Positions 37,642 to 50,819 of a stretch of DNA of 64,000 nt are shown piece after piece. How positions within the stretch are numbered: the first letter of the stretch is position 1; each line of letters begins with the position of its first letter. A program made the translations under genes and the position numbers. Below the pieces are notes generated by a model. That model did no database searches. It worked only from the letters and a program-made list of their open reading frames with translations, and was not told the origin of the DNA. Origin of the DNA: Rosa chinensis (Eukaryota; Streptophyta; Magnoliopsida; Rosales; Rosaceae); NCBI RefSeq assembly GCF_002994745.2, contig NC_037093.1, forward strand, positions 9,846,400 through 9,910,399. Direction: 5' to 3'.

Positions 37642-38875
37642 CGTTATCAGCACGAATCCCTAACCCTGAAATCCTAAAATCGTAGCTTTCAAATCCTAGC
37701 AACCTCCGCCGCATATATTGAAGCTCTTAATCCCAGGAGTTTAGAACTGGTGGCGCCACCCCAAGAACAGGCCGGAAAATCCCCGAACCGGCCACAAGAA
37801 GAGAAAGATAGTCCCCTGACCAGTTCACACCATTCCAGTCTTCCATCTACAGTGAATTTTTCCATCACATGCTCCCTAAACCCAGAAACTAGGAACTGGT
37901 AAAATTACGGCCAAAACCGGCCGGCGGAACTACTGCACCTATTGAACCATCAGTTTCATTCCCAGAAAAAAAAAAAAAGAAAAAAAAAAAGAAGGAGAAA
38001 GAGGCGCAGCCCAGAAGACCCTAGCTCTAGTCCAGCTCAGAAGAAGAAAAACAAACGGCCCAAGCCAGAAAAGAAAAGAAAAAAAAATAAAAAAGAGAGG
38101 AAGGCACGGCCTAGAGAAGAAGAGGAAGGCGCGACCCAAAGGAGAAGAAAGAAGACACGGCCCAGGGAAGAAGAAGGCTGATACGGCCCAAGTCGGAAAA
38201 AACTAAAAAATAAAAGGAAGCAGGCCCTTGCCCACTTCTGAAGGAAGAAAAAGAAAAAAAATAAAAAGGAGAAGCCCAAGAGAAAGAAAGGGGAGCAAGC
38301 CCACATTGCAAAAGAAAAAAATGGAAGCTGCCCACCGCCAAACGCCTCCAGCAATCACCTTTGACGACCAAATTCCGGCGACTTATTCCTAGAAAATTTT
38401 GACACATTTTGAGGTATGTTTTAAAGGTTCTTTAAGTTCCCATTTTTGAAATTTTTTATTATTTTTCTCTTCTTTTTCCTCGGGGACTTGCAACCTCCCT
38501 TTTTTCTTCATAGGGGAGACCAAAAGCCGAATTGTGGGGGTTCGTGCTCACTCCAAGCTTGGAGCTTGTAGAGTCTTCCAAACTTAGAGTTTGTTGAGAA
38601 ATTATGATCGACCACAAACACATCATTTTTTCGATCTAATCCAATACTTCTTGGAATCGAATTTCTTGGAAGTGACTACTCTCGGAAATTCCTAATTTTT
38701 TGAAAGCGATATGTTTTTGTGGTAACTTTTTCTGCTCCGAAACTAATCCTTTTTCTTGTTCTCTTTCAGGATAAGTAACCTGAACAAATTGGACTTTGCT
38801 CCATTGGGAACAACTAGCTCTGGATATCACAGATGGGTTCTTGATGTCAGCCAGCATCTCAAGGACGATGGAATC
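37642..38875 (+). mobile_element. Copia element 2: leader and first codons of gag, cut off by an insertion
   Basis: The leader is homologous to that of element 1. Near 38770 the gag start reads ATAAGTAACCTGAACAAA where element 1 has ATGAGTAACCTG, so the start codon is lost. About 30 codons (SNLNKLDFAPLGTTSSGYHR...) follow before the sequence stops at GGAATC and an unrelated repeat begins at 38876. The rest of gag-pol and the 3' LTR are not in the window. A purine-rich tract at 37968-38330 gives long Lys/Arg ORFs that are not genes. Confidence 0.85.
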
Positions 38876-40439
38876 TGTTAGCCAAATAGCCACCCTCAAG
38901 TATAAGGGGTACAAGTAATAGTATAGGGATTTAAGAAAGGTTGTCGAACCCACGAGGATTGGATTCCTTTCACTAGCTAGGGTGTTAACCTAAGGAGAGC
39001 AAGAATATGCAAATGTACAATCACAAACCTAAATTCACAAGGAAATCTAGGCTCATGCTGAGTATGTGCATTGTAGTGATAGTGAAATTGTTTGTTGGAT
39101 AGAGTAATGAACCAAATTAAATTAAATGCTCAAATGTAAACTAAATTACTCTAAACTAAACTAGTAATATAATGGATGAAGTTAGGGGTTTGATTGTCTA
39201 CCACTAACCTCCCTTGCAAGTATTGAAGTTCAAATACAAGTGATGCTATTCTAATTTCCCAAATACCCTATTTGCATCCGGATAAGACTACAAAGGCTTA
39301 AAATCCTTTTATTTTATCAATTTCCATCGGATAAGTGCGAGACTAACTACCCAAGAACAAGTTATATTACCGGATAAGTATCAATTCCTTGCTCCTAGAT
39401 GCATAAAGATTTGAGTTTAGATAATCAAGCAAGCAAACCAATCCTAGATCTAGGTGATTTTAACTCACTACCCTCACATGCACATAGAGGATGCTATCAT
39501 GCTATTAATGTTCAAGGTTAACTACTCCCTAAACATTTTTTCATGAGATGACAAACACAACACATTCAAAATAGTTAAGTTTGAATGAATGCATTCACTT
39601 CTTGAATTAGCATATGAAGATGAAAATCACAAATAACAACAAATGTCAATTAAAACATCAATTCATACAAGTTTGGCTACGGCTTTCAACCCTAGCCCCA
39701 ACAAAGTAACTACTCACTCATAATCATACAAATTGGCATCAAATCTATAAAGTAAATCAAGGTAAATTAAAGAGGTAAGGGAAGAAAGAACTAGTTGAAG
39801 CTTGACAAATCAATGGGTAGCTTCTCCTTCATTTTTCTCCTTCAATGCTCCTTGAATCCTCCTTGATGGTGGAATGGATGGATAATGAACTTCTGGATGG
39901 TGATGATGAATGAAATGGTGATGAAGATATGATGCTCCTTTGGCTAGCTTTGAGTGGTGGTGATGAAGTTTATGGTAGTGGAAGATGGTAGTTGTGGTGG
40001 TGATGATGGAGTAGATTGGGTATTGTGGGTTTGGATTTTGGGAGGTGGAGATGGAGGTTTTTGTGAAGAAGATGAAGAGAGAAATCAGATGTAATGGGAT
40101 GAAGGAGTTGGTTATTGAGAGTGAGAGGAGAATGTGTTTAAATAGGGAAGAAAAAGAAGAGTGAAATGATGAGAGAAAGAAAAATAATGAAAGTGGAGTA
40201 TGGGAGTGGTTTGTAAAATAAGTAAAAGATGGGATAATGATGAAATGAAAGCAAAGCATGAAGGTGCAGAAACATGGAAGTGATGATGATTTATTAATGA
40301 GAATGGAGTAGAAAAATATATCCAAGGAAAAAGAGAAAAGCATCTAGCTTTCTTCATGTGAAAATTTCTAGCTTGCCCAAAGGCAAACAGAGCTAGGAAT
40401 CGGATTTTACACCAATCCCCGGCAACGGCGCCAAAAACT
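38876..40439 (-). repeat. Array unit 1 (left-most, diverged left part)
   Basis: It differs from the inner units at about ten positions between 38930 and 39310 (for example AAGGTTG vs AATGTTG, CCCTATTTGCATCC vs CCCTCTTTGGATCC). After that it is essentially identical. This is the pattern of an outer repeat not homogenised with the inner ones. Confidence 0.85.
40417..40434 (-). promoter_or_regulatory. tRNA-Asp-type primer-binding site (first of four)
   Basis: TGGCGCCGTTGCCGGGGA on the - strand, lying a few bases from the LTR end ...CTAACA. The same site recurs just before units 3, 4 and 5 start (about 41980, 43543 and 45107). Confidence 0.8.
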
Positions 40440-42003
40440 TGTTAGCCAAATAGCCACCCTCAAGTATAAGGGGTACAAGTAATAGTATAGGGATTTAAGA
40501 AATGTTGTCGAACCCACGAGGATTGGATTTCTTTCAATAGCTAGGGTGTTAACCTAAGGAGAGCTAGAATATGCAAATGTACAATCACAAACCTAAATTC
40601 ACAAGGAAATCTAGGCTCATGGTGAGTATGTGCATTGTAGTAATAGTGAAATTGTTTGTTGGATAGAGTAATGAACCAAATTAAATTAAATGCTCAAATA
40701 TAAACTAAATTACTCTAAACTAAACTAGTAATATAATGGATGAAGTTAGGGGTTGGATTGTCTACCACTAACCTCCCTTGCAAGTATTGAAGTTCAAATA
40801 CAAGTGATGCTATTCTAATTTCCCAATTACCCTCTTTGGATCCGGATAAGACTACAAAGGCTTAAACTCCTTTTATTTTATCAATTTCCATCGGATAAGT
40901 GCGAGACTAACTACCCAAGAACAAGTTATATTACCGGATAAGTATCAATTCCTTGCTCCTAGATGCATAAAGATTTGAGTTTAGATAATCAAGCAAGCAA
41001 ACCAATCCTAGATCTAGGTGATTTTAACTCACTACCCTCACATGCACATAGAGGATGCTATCATGCTATTAATGTTCAAGGTTAACTACTCCCTAAACAT
41101 TTTTTCATGAGATGACAAACACAACACATTCAAAATAGTTAAGTTTGAATGAATGCATTCACTTCTTGAATTAGCATATGAAGATGAAAATCACAAATAA
41201 CAACAAATGTCAATTAAAACATCAATTCATACAAGTTTGGCTACGGCTTTCAACCCTAGCCCCAACAAAGTAACTACTCACTCATAATCATACAAATTGG
41301 CATCAAATCTATAAAGTAAATCAAGGTAAATTAAAGAGGTAAGGGAAGAAAGAACTAGTTGAAGCTTGACAAATCAATGGGTAGCTTCTCCTTCATTTTT
41401 CTCCTTCAATGCTCCTTGAATCCTCCTTGATGGTGGAATGGATGGATAATGAACTTCTGGATGGTGATGATGAATGAAATGGTGATGAAGATATGATGCT
41501 CCTTTGGCTAGCTTTGAGTGGTGGTGATGAAGTTTATGGTAGTGGAAGATGGTAGTTGTGGTGGTGATGATGGAGTAGATTGGGTATTGTGGGTTTGGAT
41601 TTTGGGAGGTGGAGATGGAGGTTTTTGTGAAGAAGATGAAGAGAGAAATCAGATGTAATGGGATGAAGGAGTTGGTTATTGAGAGTGAGAGGAGAATGTG
41701 TTTAAATAGGGAAGAAAAAGAAGAGTGAAATGATGAGAGAAAGAAAAATAATGAAAGTGGAGTATGGGAGTGGTTTGTAAAATAAGTAAAAGATGGGATA
41801 ATGATGAAATGAAAGCAAAGCATGAAGGTGCAGAAACATGGAAGTGATGATGATTTATTAATGAGAATGGAGTAGAAAAATATATCCAAGGAAAAAGAGA
41901 AAAGCATCTAGCTTTCTTCATGTGAAAATTTCTAGCTTGCCCAAAGGCAAACAGAGCTAGGAATCGGATTTTACACCAATCCCCGGCAACGGCGCCAAAA
42001 ACT
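40440..42003 (-). repeat. Array unit 2
   Basis: 1564 bp, nearly identical to units 3 and 4. It contains the TATTTAAA box at about 41700 and a primer-binding site at its right end. Confidence 0.9.
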
Positions 42004-43565
42004 TGTTAGCCAAATAGCCACCCTCAAGTATAAGGGGTACAAGTAATAGTATAGGGATTTAAGAAATGTTGTCGAACCCACGAGGATTGGATTTCTTTCA
42101 ATAGCTAGGGTGTTAACCTAAGGAGAGCTAGAATATGCAAATGTACAATCACAAACCTAAATTCACAAGGAAATCTAGGCTCATGGTGAGTATGTGCATT
42201 GTAGTAATAGTGAAATTGTTTGTTGGATAGAGTAATGAACCAAATTAAATTAAATGCTCAAATATAAACTAAATTACTCTAAACTAAACTAGTAATATAA
42301 TGGATGAAGTTAGGGGTTGGATTGTCTACCACTAACCTCCCTTGCAAGTATTGAAGTTCAAATACAAGTGATGCTATTCTAATTTCCCAATTACCCTCTT
42401 TGGATCCGGATAAGACTACAAAGGCTTAAACTCCTTTTATTTTATCAATTTCCATCGGATAAGTGCGAGACTAACTACCCAAGAACAAGTTATATTACCG
42501 GATAAGTATCAATTCCTTGCTCCTAGATGCATAAAGATTTGAGTTTAGATAATCAAGCAAGCAAACCAATCCTAGATCTAGGTGATTTTAACTCACTACC
42601 CTCACATGCACATAGAGGATGCTATCATGCTATTAATGTTCAAGGTTAACTACTCCCTAAACATTTTTCATGAGATGACAAACACAACACATTCAAAATA
42701 GTTAAGTTTGAATGAATGCATTCACTTCTTGAATTAGCATATGAAGATGAAAATCACAAATAACAACAAATGTCAATTAAAACATCAATTCATACAAGTT
42801 TGGCTACGGCTTTCAACCCTAGCCCCAACAAAGTAACTACTCACTCATAATCATACAAATTGGCATCAAATCTATAAAGTAAATCAAGGTAAATTAAAGA
42901 GGTAAGGGAAGAAAGAACTAGTTGAAGCTTGACAAATCAATGGGTAGCTTCTCCTTCATTTTTCTCCTTCAATGCTCCTTGAATCCTCCTTGATGGTGGA
43001 ATGGATGGATAATGAACTTCTGGATGGTGATGATGAATGAAATGGTGATGAAGATATGATGCTCCTTTGGCTAGCTTTGAGTGGTGGTGATGAAGTTTAT
43101 GGTAGTGGAAGATGGTAGTTGTGGTGGTGATGATGGAGTAGATTGGGTATTGTGGGTTTGGATTTTGGGAGGTGGAGATGGAGGTTTTTGTGAAGAAGAT
43201 GAAGAGAGAAATCAGATGTAATGGGATGAAGGAGTTGGTTATTGAGAGTGAGAGGAGAATGTGTTTAAATAGGGAAGAAAAGAAGAGTGAAATGATGAGA
43301 GAAAGAAAAATAATGAAAGTGGAGTATGGGAGTGGTTTGTAAAATAAGTAAAAGATGGGATAATGATGAAATGAAAGCAAAGCATGAAGGTGCAGAAACA
43401 TGGAAGTGATGATGATTTATTAATGAGAATGGAGTAGAAAAATATATCCAAGGAAAAAGAGAAAAGCATCTAGCTTTCTTCATGTGAAAATTTCTAGCTT
43501 GCCCAAAGGCAAACAGAGCTAGGAATCGGATTTTACACCAATCCCCGGCAACGGCGCCAAAAACT
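42004..43565 (-). repeat. Array unit 3
   Basis: 1562 bp; differs from unit 2 by single-base losses in two homopolymers (ACATTTTTCATG at about 42662 and GGAAGAAAAGAAG at about 43275). Confidence 0.9.
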
Positions 43566-45129
43566 TGTTAGCCAAATAGCCACCCTCAAGTATAAGGGGT
43601 ACAAGTAATAGTATAGGGATTTAAGAAATGTTGTCGAACCCACGAGGATTGGATTTCTTTCAATAGCTAGGGTGTTAACCTAAGGAGAGCTAGAATATGC
43701 AAATGTACAATCACAAACCTAAATTCACAAGGAAATCTAGGCTCATGGTGAGTATGTGCATTGTAGTAATAGTGAAATTGTTTGTTGGATAGAGTAATGA
43801 ACCAAATTAAATTAAATGCTCAAATATAAACTAAATTACTCTAAACTAAACTAGTAATATAATGGATGAAGTTAGGGGTTGGATTGTCTACCACTAACCT
43901 CCCTTGCAAGTATTGAAGTTCAAATACAAGTGATGCTATTCTAATTTCCCAATTACCCTCTTTGGATCCGGATAAGACTACAAAGGCTTAAACTCCTTTT
44001 ATTTTATCAATTTCCATCGGATAAGTGCGAGACTAACTACCCAAGAACAAGTTATATTACCGGATAAGTATCAATTCCTTGCTCCTAGATGCATAAAGAT
44101 TTGAGTTTAGATAATCAAGCAAGCAAACCAATCCTAGATCTAGGTGATTTTAACTCACTACCCTCACATGCACATAGAGGATGCTATCATGCTATTAATG
44201 TTCAAGGTTAACTACTCCCTAAACATTTTTTCATGAGATGACAAACACAACACATTCAAAATAGTTAAGTTTGAATGAATGCATTCACTTCTTGAATTAG
44301 CATATGAAGATGAAAATCACAAATAACAACAAATGTCAATTAAAACATCAATTCATACAAGTTTGGCTACGGCTTTCAACCCTAGCCCCAACAAAGTAAC
44401 TACTCACTCATAATCATACAAATTGGCATCAAATCTATAAAGTAAATCAAGGTAAATTAAAGAGGTAAGGGAAGAAAGAACTAGTTGAAGCTTGACAAAT
44501 CAATGGGTAGCTTCTCCTTCATTTTTCTCCTTCAATGCTCCTTGAATCCTCCTTGATGGTGGAATGGATGGATAATGAACTTCTGGATGGTGATGATGAA
44601 TGAAATGGTGATGAAGATATGATGCTCCTTTGGCTAGCTTTGAGTGGTGGTGATGAAGTTTATGGTAGTGGAAGATGGTAGTTGTGGTGGTGATGATGGA
44701 GTAGATTGGGTATTGTGGGTTTGGATTTTGGGAGGTGGAGATGGAGGTTTTTGTGAAGAAGATGAAGAGAGAAATCAGATGTAATGGGATGAAGGAGTTG
44801 GTTATTGAGAGTGAGAGGAGAATGTGTTTAAATAGGGAAGAAAAAGAAGAGTGAAATGATGAGAGAAAGAAAAATAATGAAAGTGGAGTATGGGAGTGGT
44901 TTGTAAAATAAGTAAAAGATGAGGTAATGATGAAATGAAAGCAAAGCATGAAGGTGCAGAAACATGGAAGTGATGATGATTTATTAATGAGAATGGAGTA
45001 GAAAAATATATCCAAGGAAAAAGAGAAAAGCATCTAGCTTTCTTCATGTGAAAATTTCTAGCTTGCCCAAAGGCAAACAGAGCTAGGAATCGGATTTTAC
45101 ACCAATCCCCGGCAACGGCGCCAAAAACT
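43566..45129 (-). repeat. Array unit 4
   Basis: 1564 bp; carries GATGAGGTAATG (about 44929) where units 1-3 have GATGGGATAATG. Unit 5 shares this variant. Confidence 0.9.
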
Positions 45130-46505
45130 TGTTAGCCAAATAGCCACCCTCAAGTATAAGGGGTACAAGTAATAGTATAGGGATTTAAGAAATGTTGTCG
45201 AACCCACGAGGATTGGATTTCTTTCAATAGCTAGGGTGTTAACCTAAGGAGAGCTAGAATATGCAAATGTACAATCACAAACCTAAATTCACAAGGAAAT
45301 CTAGGCTCATGGTGAGTATGTGCATTGTAGTAATAGTGAAATTGTTTGTTGGATAGAGTAATGAACCAAATTAAATTAAATGCTCAAATATAAACTAAAT
45401 TACTCTAAACTAAACTAGTAATATAATGGATGAAGTTAGGGGTTGGATTGTCTACCACTAACCTCCCTTGCAAGTATTGAAGTTCAAATACAAGTGATGC
45501 TATTCTAATTTCCCAATTACCCTCTTTGGATCCGGATAAGACTACAAAGGCTTAAACTCCTTTTATTTTATCAATTTCCATCAGATAAGTGCGAGACTAA
45601 CTACCCAAGAACAAGTTATATTACCGGATAAGTATCAATTCCTTGCTCCTAGATGCATAAAGATTTGAGTTTAGATAATCAAGCAAGCAAACCAATCCTA
45701 GATCTAGGTGATTTTAACTCACTACCCTCACATGCACATAGAGGATGCTATCATGCTATTAATGTTCAAGGTTAACTACTCCCTAAACATTTTTTCATGA
45801 GATGAAAAACACAACACATTCAAAATAGTTAAGTTTGAATGAATGCATTCACTTCTTGAATTAGCATATGACGATGAAAATCACAAATAACAACAAATGT
45901 CAATTAAAACATCAATTTATACAAGTTTGGCTACGACTTTCAACCCTAGCCCCAACAAAGTAACTGCTCACTCATAATCATACAAATTGGCATCAAATCT
46001 ATAAAGTAAATCAAGGTAAATTAAAGAGTTAAGGGAAGAAAGAACTAGTTGAAGCTTGACAAATCAATGGGTAGCTTCTCCTTCATTTTTCTCCTTCAAT
46101 GCTCCTTGAATCCTCCTTGATGGTGGAATGGATGGATAATGAACTTCTGGATGGTGATGATGAATGAAATGGTGATGAAGATATGATACTCCTTTGGCTA
46201 ACTTTGAGTGGTGGTGATGAAGTTTATGGTGGTGGAAGATGGTAGTTGTGGTGTTGATGATGGAGTAGATTGGGTATTGTGGGTTTGGATTTTGGGAGGT
46301 GGAGATGGAGGTTTTTGTGAAGGAGATGAAGAGAGAAATCAGATGTAATGGGATGAAGGAGTTGGTTATTGAGAGTGAGAGGAGAATGTGTTTAAATAGG
46401 GAAGAAAAAGAAGAGTGAAATGATGAGAGAAAGAAAAATAATGAAAGTGGAGTATGGGAGTGGTTTGTAAAATAAGTAAAAGATGAGGTAATGATGAAAT
46501 GAAAG
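45130..46505 (-). repeat. Array unit 5, left part (continues at 53278)
   Basis: Identical to the inner units over its left ~450 bp, then diverging from about 45588 on (for example CCATCAGATAAG, GATGAAAAACAC, CTACGACTTTC). It is interrupted by the CACTA element after GAAATGAAAG and resumes at 53278. Confidence 0.9.
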
Positions 46506-46529
46506 CACTACTACAAAAACTGCATCACA

Positions 46530-47110
46530 CAACGGTGGAAATCTGTTGTGTGATGTGGACCATGTCTGTCGTCTATCTCGATGTTGTGTGATGAGCACAC
46601 TCACACAACGGTGAAACACCGTTATCTGAATATCATAGACACAACGCATTGCTTATAACCGTTGCACCAATTCTGCACATGCCAATGCCAAAAATTGGAT
46701 GTGGGGCATTTTCGATGGTGATCAGACAACAGAAGTAAGCACATGCTGTTGTTGGTTAACTTCTCACACAACAGAAAAATAACACTCAGACAACAGAAGT
46801 AAGTACACGCTGTTGTTGGTTAACTTATCATACAACAGAAATATATGGCGACTGTTGTTGGTTGTTCCTTCACACAACAGGTATCATAAGTAACTGTTGT
46901 ATGTGTGAGGCTCAGTGTTGAATTCTTCACAAGTCATACAACACATTGTTTCTATACCGTTGTGTGATTTAACATTGGACAACTGATACCCATTTATTCT
47001 GTTGTGTGAGTACTAATGTGACGACATAATTTTATAGATACTATTGTGTGATTATAAGTGGTTTGTTGTGTGACTGACGACATGCGTATTCATACAACGT
47101 AATTTAATTT
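46530..47110. repeat. Left subterminal repeat zone of the Pack-CACTA
   Basis: Many short direct and inverted ACAACAG, ACAACGG and CTGTTGT motifs, for example ACAACAGAAGTAAGCACATG and CTGTTGTTGGTTAACTT. These are typical CACTA transposase-binding arrays. The mirror zone is at 52760-53265. Confidence 0.75.
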
Positions 47111-47440
47111 ACTATTGTTCGTTCATTATCGATTATTTACCTGGAATATTTGCACAAAAATAATGCTCTATATATTAAGTACTGAAGTACTCTAATTCAA
47201 GCATGTACCAAAAGAGCTAGTATTTATCAATCATCCATACATTCATCTAAGTTAGTATACTGTGAATGTTGCTTTCAAGTTTGGAGAAACAGAAAACCAT
47301 ATTTATAGATACAAAACACCCAATACTCTGTCAAGAATTTGCAACAACAGAAAAACCAATATGTATAATTTAACAATAGCCATCCAACTGCTTCTATTCT
47401 AGGTACAAACAGAGAATCAAGCTTGTTGTCCATATTATCC

Positions 47441-47500
47441 TCACCAGTTGTGAGTTCGCTTTGTAACGCCAAGAGTGATAACTAGCACTGCAATAATTGA
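47441..47500 (-). pseudogene. Captured terminal exon of an unidentified membrane protein
   Basis: An acceptor TTTTCAG is followed by a 19-codon frame, SIIAVLVITLGVTKRTHNW, and a stop: one hydrophobic helix with a basic end, as in a last exon. I do not recognise the gene, and its link to the exons at 51492-51849 is unknown. Confidence 0.35.
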
Positions 47501-47789
47501 CTGAAAATGAAGTATATAGTTCCATGTTAGGGCACGAAATGTATAAAAACCTCACTTTAGAGAAACCAAGAAAGACGAATACACTCAACTTTCACAAACG
47601 AAAACATTTAAGTACTGGATAAGGGATGAATACAGGATAAGCTAAAGAAAAACGGGCTGCATGCCTCCAACCGCATTTTCTACTTTCACAAACAGACATG
47701 AGGAGAACAGGAAACCTCAGACATGCACCTAGAATTACCCTTACGACTAACAAGGCTCATAAGTCTTGTTAAATTTGAAAAAATCTTAC

Positions 47790-50319
47790 CTGTGGTTTTC
47801 TGGTAAAATTGGACGAGGGACAGGAGATCTTTTGGACCAAAATATCGGACCCTTGACGTCTGATTGACTATTAAAATAGAAGGGAAGCTAGGGATTCCAT
47901 ATCTTGAGAATACACTGCAATAAAACAAATCAAAGGTAGGTGAGTTCAGGCCAAAGACATGCTGATATTTCTACAACTTCAAAGACAGCAAAATTACAGA
48001 AATTACAAAATTACAGATATTTCACAACATTCCAATAAATATGACCCTGGTTCTGTTGGTTGTTTGAGGAAGTGATGCGATAAAATATAGTAATTGTACA
48101 AAAAATTGTTTTCCAGGAAATTATTTATCATCAAACACAAAGGCAACAATATTATGCAACATTAACAGTAAAAGATGCAACATTAACGGTAAAAGACCGG
48201 CAAAAAATCTTTTCCATCCTTTGCTAATCAAACTATGCTATAGTAACATACAAACAGAACAACAATCAAACTCAGCATTTCTTTCACCTACAAAATCTAG
48301 CTATGCAGGCTTCAGAATCCAAAGCAAAAGAAGGAATTTTACACAAAGTTAAAAGACAAAGCAGATCAGAAAAAAAGCTCGCACCTTGGGAAGGCTGAAG
48401 ATTGCTCAACTGCTAAATGTTCCACTTGAGGGAACATGAAGCTAAGCATTTCAAAAATAGGATACAATTTGCGTGAAAATGGGCACCAGGAAGCGTAAAA
48501 GAGCACAGAAGTATAACCAGTGTTCCGTGTTGATGCTAACGCTCTGTCAATGAAGTTCCCATCCACCTGAAGATAACAACATTATATAATGTCATATTTA
48601 CAACTTCCACTGGAAAATAAATAAATAAAAAGAGAGAGAGAGAGAGAGAGTAGGTTTTGCAAGTGTTAAATCCTTCAGTTATAACATTAAATTTTTATTT
48701 TGAAGCTTATTAAGAAAAAAGGAAAGAAAGAAAAATATATATTGACGATAAAATCATCCAAGTGGTAACTACTTATGGAAGAGAGAGATTTTAACCATAG
48801 ACTTAATCACTGTTTTCAAGGACTATATGTGAGACTATAACAGCAGGAAATCAACCAGCCATTCAGATTGAAGTTGAAATAGAAATCACTGGGGAAAAGG
48901 TTTGCTTCCTCAACTACATTAGATAAAATAATAGAACCAGGGCATCCCAAGGAGCCTTTGTTTCACACAAAATCCTAGAGAGATTGAGATATACAAACCG
49001 TGTCATCCAACACTGTCTGTAACGAAATACCTTGAACATAATTATGCTTAAACTAATCATTTTAATTTATTACATGGATTCCAAAGCTATAACAGAAAAA
49101 TGGTGAACATTAATTTAAAAGGTAGGGTCTAAAGAGAACCTTTTCTCTTGAATAAAAAAAAAACGAGCTTATAAATGGGAGCATCCATGGTAGACTCACA
49201 TGCACAGAGCTGACATCAAACTTCAAACATTCAGCTCAGAAACACAGAATCTGGAGCAGAATGGAAGCTACACTTAAATTCAGCCACAAAAATAAATAAA
49301 TAAAATAAAATAAAATAAAAGCCATGATATTCAAAGGATCAAACTCCATATGAACACCAGGTCAACAACCACTGATCTGATTCTGACATGATCAGAAAGT
49401 TAACATTATTTGTCACAGGCATGTCTTGTGTTTATGACCTAAAAAAGCTAATAATCAATATCTCAAACAACCAAGAGTTGAATTCAAAAACAGTTTAGGT
49501 TTAGGTAATGCAGAGAAAAGCGGCAGAATTTTTATGTGTGTGTGTGTGTGTGTGTGTGTGTAATTAAGGGTAAAGAAAACTCAAGACTAATGTTTTCAAA
49601 ACTGGATTATTATCCTTTTGTATACTTTCTGGAATAAAAACAATTATCAAAGACAAACAATATCCGTGCAACCTACAGTTTCCATTTACCGCCAGAGGGA
49701 TAGTAGACTTTATACGAGGTTTACACATGGCCACTCCTCAAGAGGGGATAAATTTTTGCATAACCATTTGCTAAATAGCCCTACTCAACAAATGTCACCA
49801 GTACAATTAAGAAGGTTATTTTCAGGAAAATAACAGAAGTTTGCAAACAACAAACAAACTTTAAGCTTCAAAATTACTATAAAGAATATGCCACATCAAT
49901 ATCCAATGTCACTAACATAGAACAGCAAAAGGACAGGGATGATAGAACTACGAAGACAATCCCAATAATACAAGCATAGTTTGCATTCCATAACAACTTC
50001 AATCACTGAAAAAATTGGATGAAACATGCTACTCGGTATACTGCATATACAGAAACCCAAAATCCCAATTTCCAGAGCAGAACAAAAGAAAGTCCCAGAT
50101 TGGATAAAGAAATAAAAAGACATCAAAGAGAAAAAGGGTACCCCTATACCATACCTGGAGGGGTGGGTAGGGGGAGGTTGCGGCGGGGCATTGAGATTGA
50201 AGAGTGATACGGAACAAATCGGACTGGGGAGGGCAGATAGGCGAAGACGACGATACCAATTGTAGCGTTGTGATTGTGATATATAACAACAACAAGAAGA
50301 TTGCAGATTTAAAACCCAT
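47790..50319 (-). pseudogene. Captured APR-like (APRL) thioredoxin-fold gene, exons 1-3
   Basis: Exon 1 (50319-50155): signal-peptide-like MGFKSAIFLLLLYITI, then SSSSPICPPQSDLF and QCPAATSPYPPLQ. Exon 2 (48566-48385): [20 protein letters not shown], then [14 protein letters not shown] with the WCPF redox-like motif and [13 protein letters not shown]. Exon 3 (47914-47790): SVFSRYGIPSFPSILIVNQT, VRYFGPKDLLSLVQFYQKTTG. All junctions have GT-AG borders and consistent phase. This is the thioredoxin-like domain of 5'-adenylylsulfate reductase-like (APRL) secretory-pathway proteins. The long C-terminal exon with the membrane segment is not found, so the copy is truncated, though the three exons have no stop. 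Confidence 0.82.
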
Positions 50320-50819
50320 ATATGAAATATCAACAACAACAACAAAGACAAGAACAAGAACAAGAATGAATATACAGCAACAACAAAATGCTATGCTGAT
50401 TGCTGATATTGGATTCGAGGGTGAGTCCTTGCTTTTGCTTGGGGGCCAAAACACAATTGACTCTTCTCTTCTCCCTCTCTCTATATTTTTTATTTTATTT
50501 TCTCAATCCCCTCTGCGACCTGCCTCGTGTGCCAATAATTAAATATCATTACCGCACCCCAGTAATATACATTTTCAACTCTTTTTGTTTTTATTTAGAT
50601 GAAAGAGATAATATCAACCAGTGAGGGCCATAAACGATTCACACCATATCTCTAGTCCAAGTAAACAAAGACTTGTTATACACCAATCAATCCTCTTAAC
50701 TTTGTGATCAGATAATGATATGCAGATTAATTGATTAGTCGACTTTCATAGTATGAAATATGAAAAAAAGAACCTGAGTTAGTGTTCCTTGTTAAGAGTA
50801 GGATCACTTTGCATTCTCC

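Larger units (their letters stand above)
38876..46505 (-). mobile_element. Tandem array of LTR-derived units with tRNA-Asp primer-binding sites
   Basis: Five direct repeats start TGTTAGCCAAATAGCC at 38876, 40440, 42004, 43566 and 45130 (periods 1564, 1564, 1562, 1564 bp). On the - strand each internal junction reads ...GGCTAACA, a short spacer, then TGGCGCCGTTGCCGGGGA. The last is the complement of the plant tRNA-Asp 3' end, a classic Ty3/gypsy primer-binding site. Each unit also has a TATTTAAA box on the - strand (first at about 40137-40145). Units 2-4 are nearly identical; unit 1 differs in its left ~430 bp and unit 5 in its right part. The array begins exactly at an LTR terminus within copia element 2. 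Unit 5 is split by the Pack-CACTA at 46506. Confidence 0.85.

Noticed and set aside
37939..38407. Lys/Arg-rich and Phe-rich ORFs
   Set aside because: Purine-rich untranslated leader of copia element 2. No conserved domain, and homologous leader sequence in element 1 is non-coding.
39810..45033. Repeated 177-residue ORF (and 81-residue companion) in each array unit on the - strand
   Set aside because: Low-complexity Ser/His/Phe-rich translation of the LTR itself. The ATG lies upstream of the TATTTAAA promoter box and the frame runs through it. Unit 3 breaks the frame with a one-base loss. Not a gene.
38876..46505. CRISPR-like or classical satellite array
   Set aside because: The unit is 1.56 kb with an LTR terminus, TATA-like box and primer-binding site, and there are only five copies in a plant genome. 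A retroelement origin explains it.
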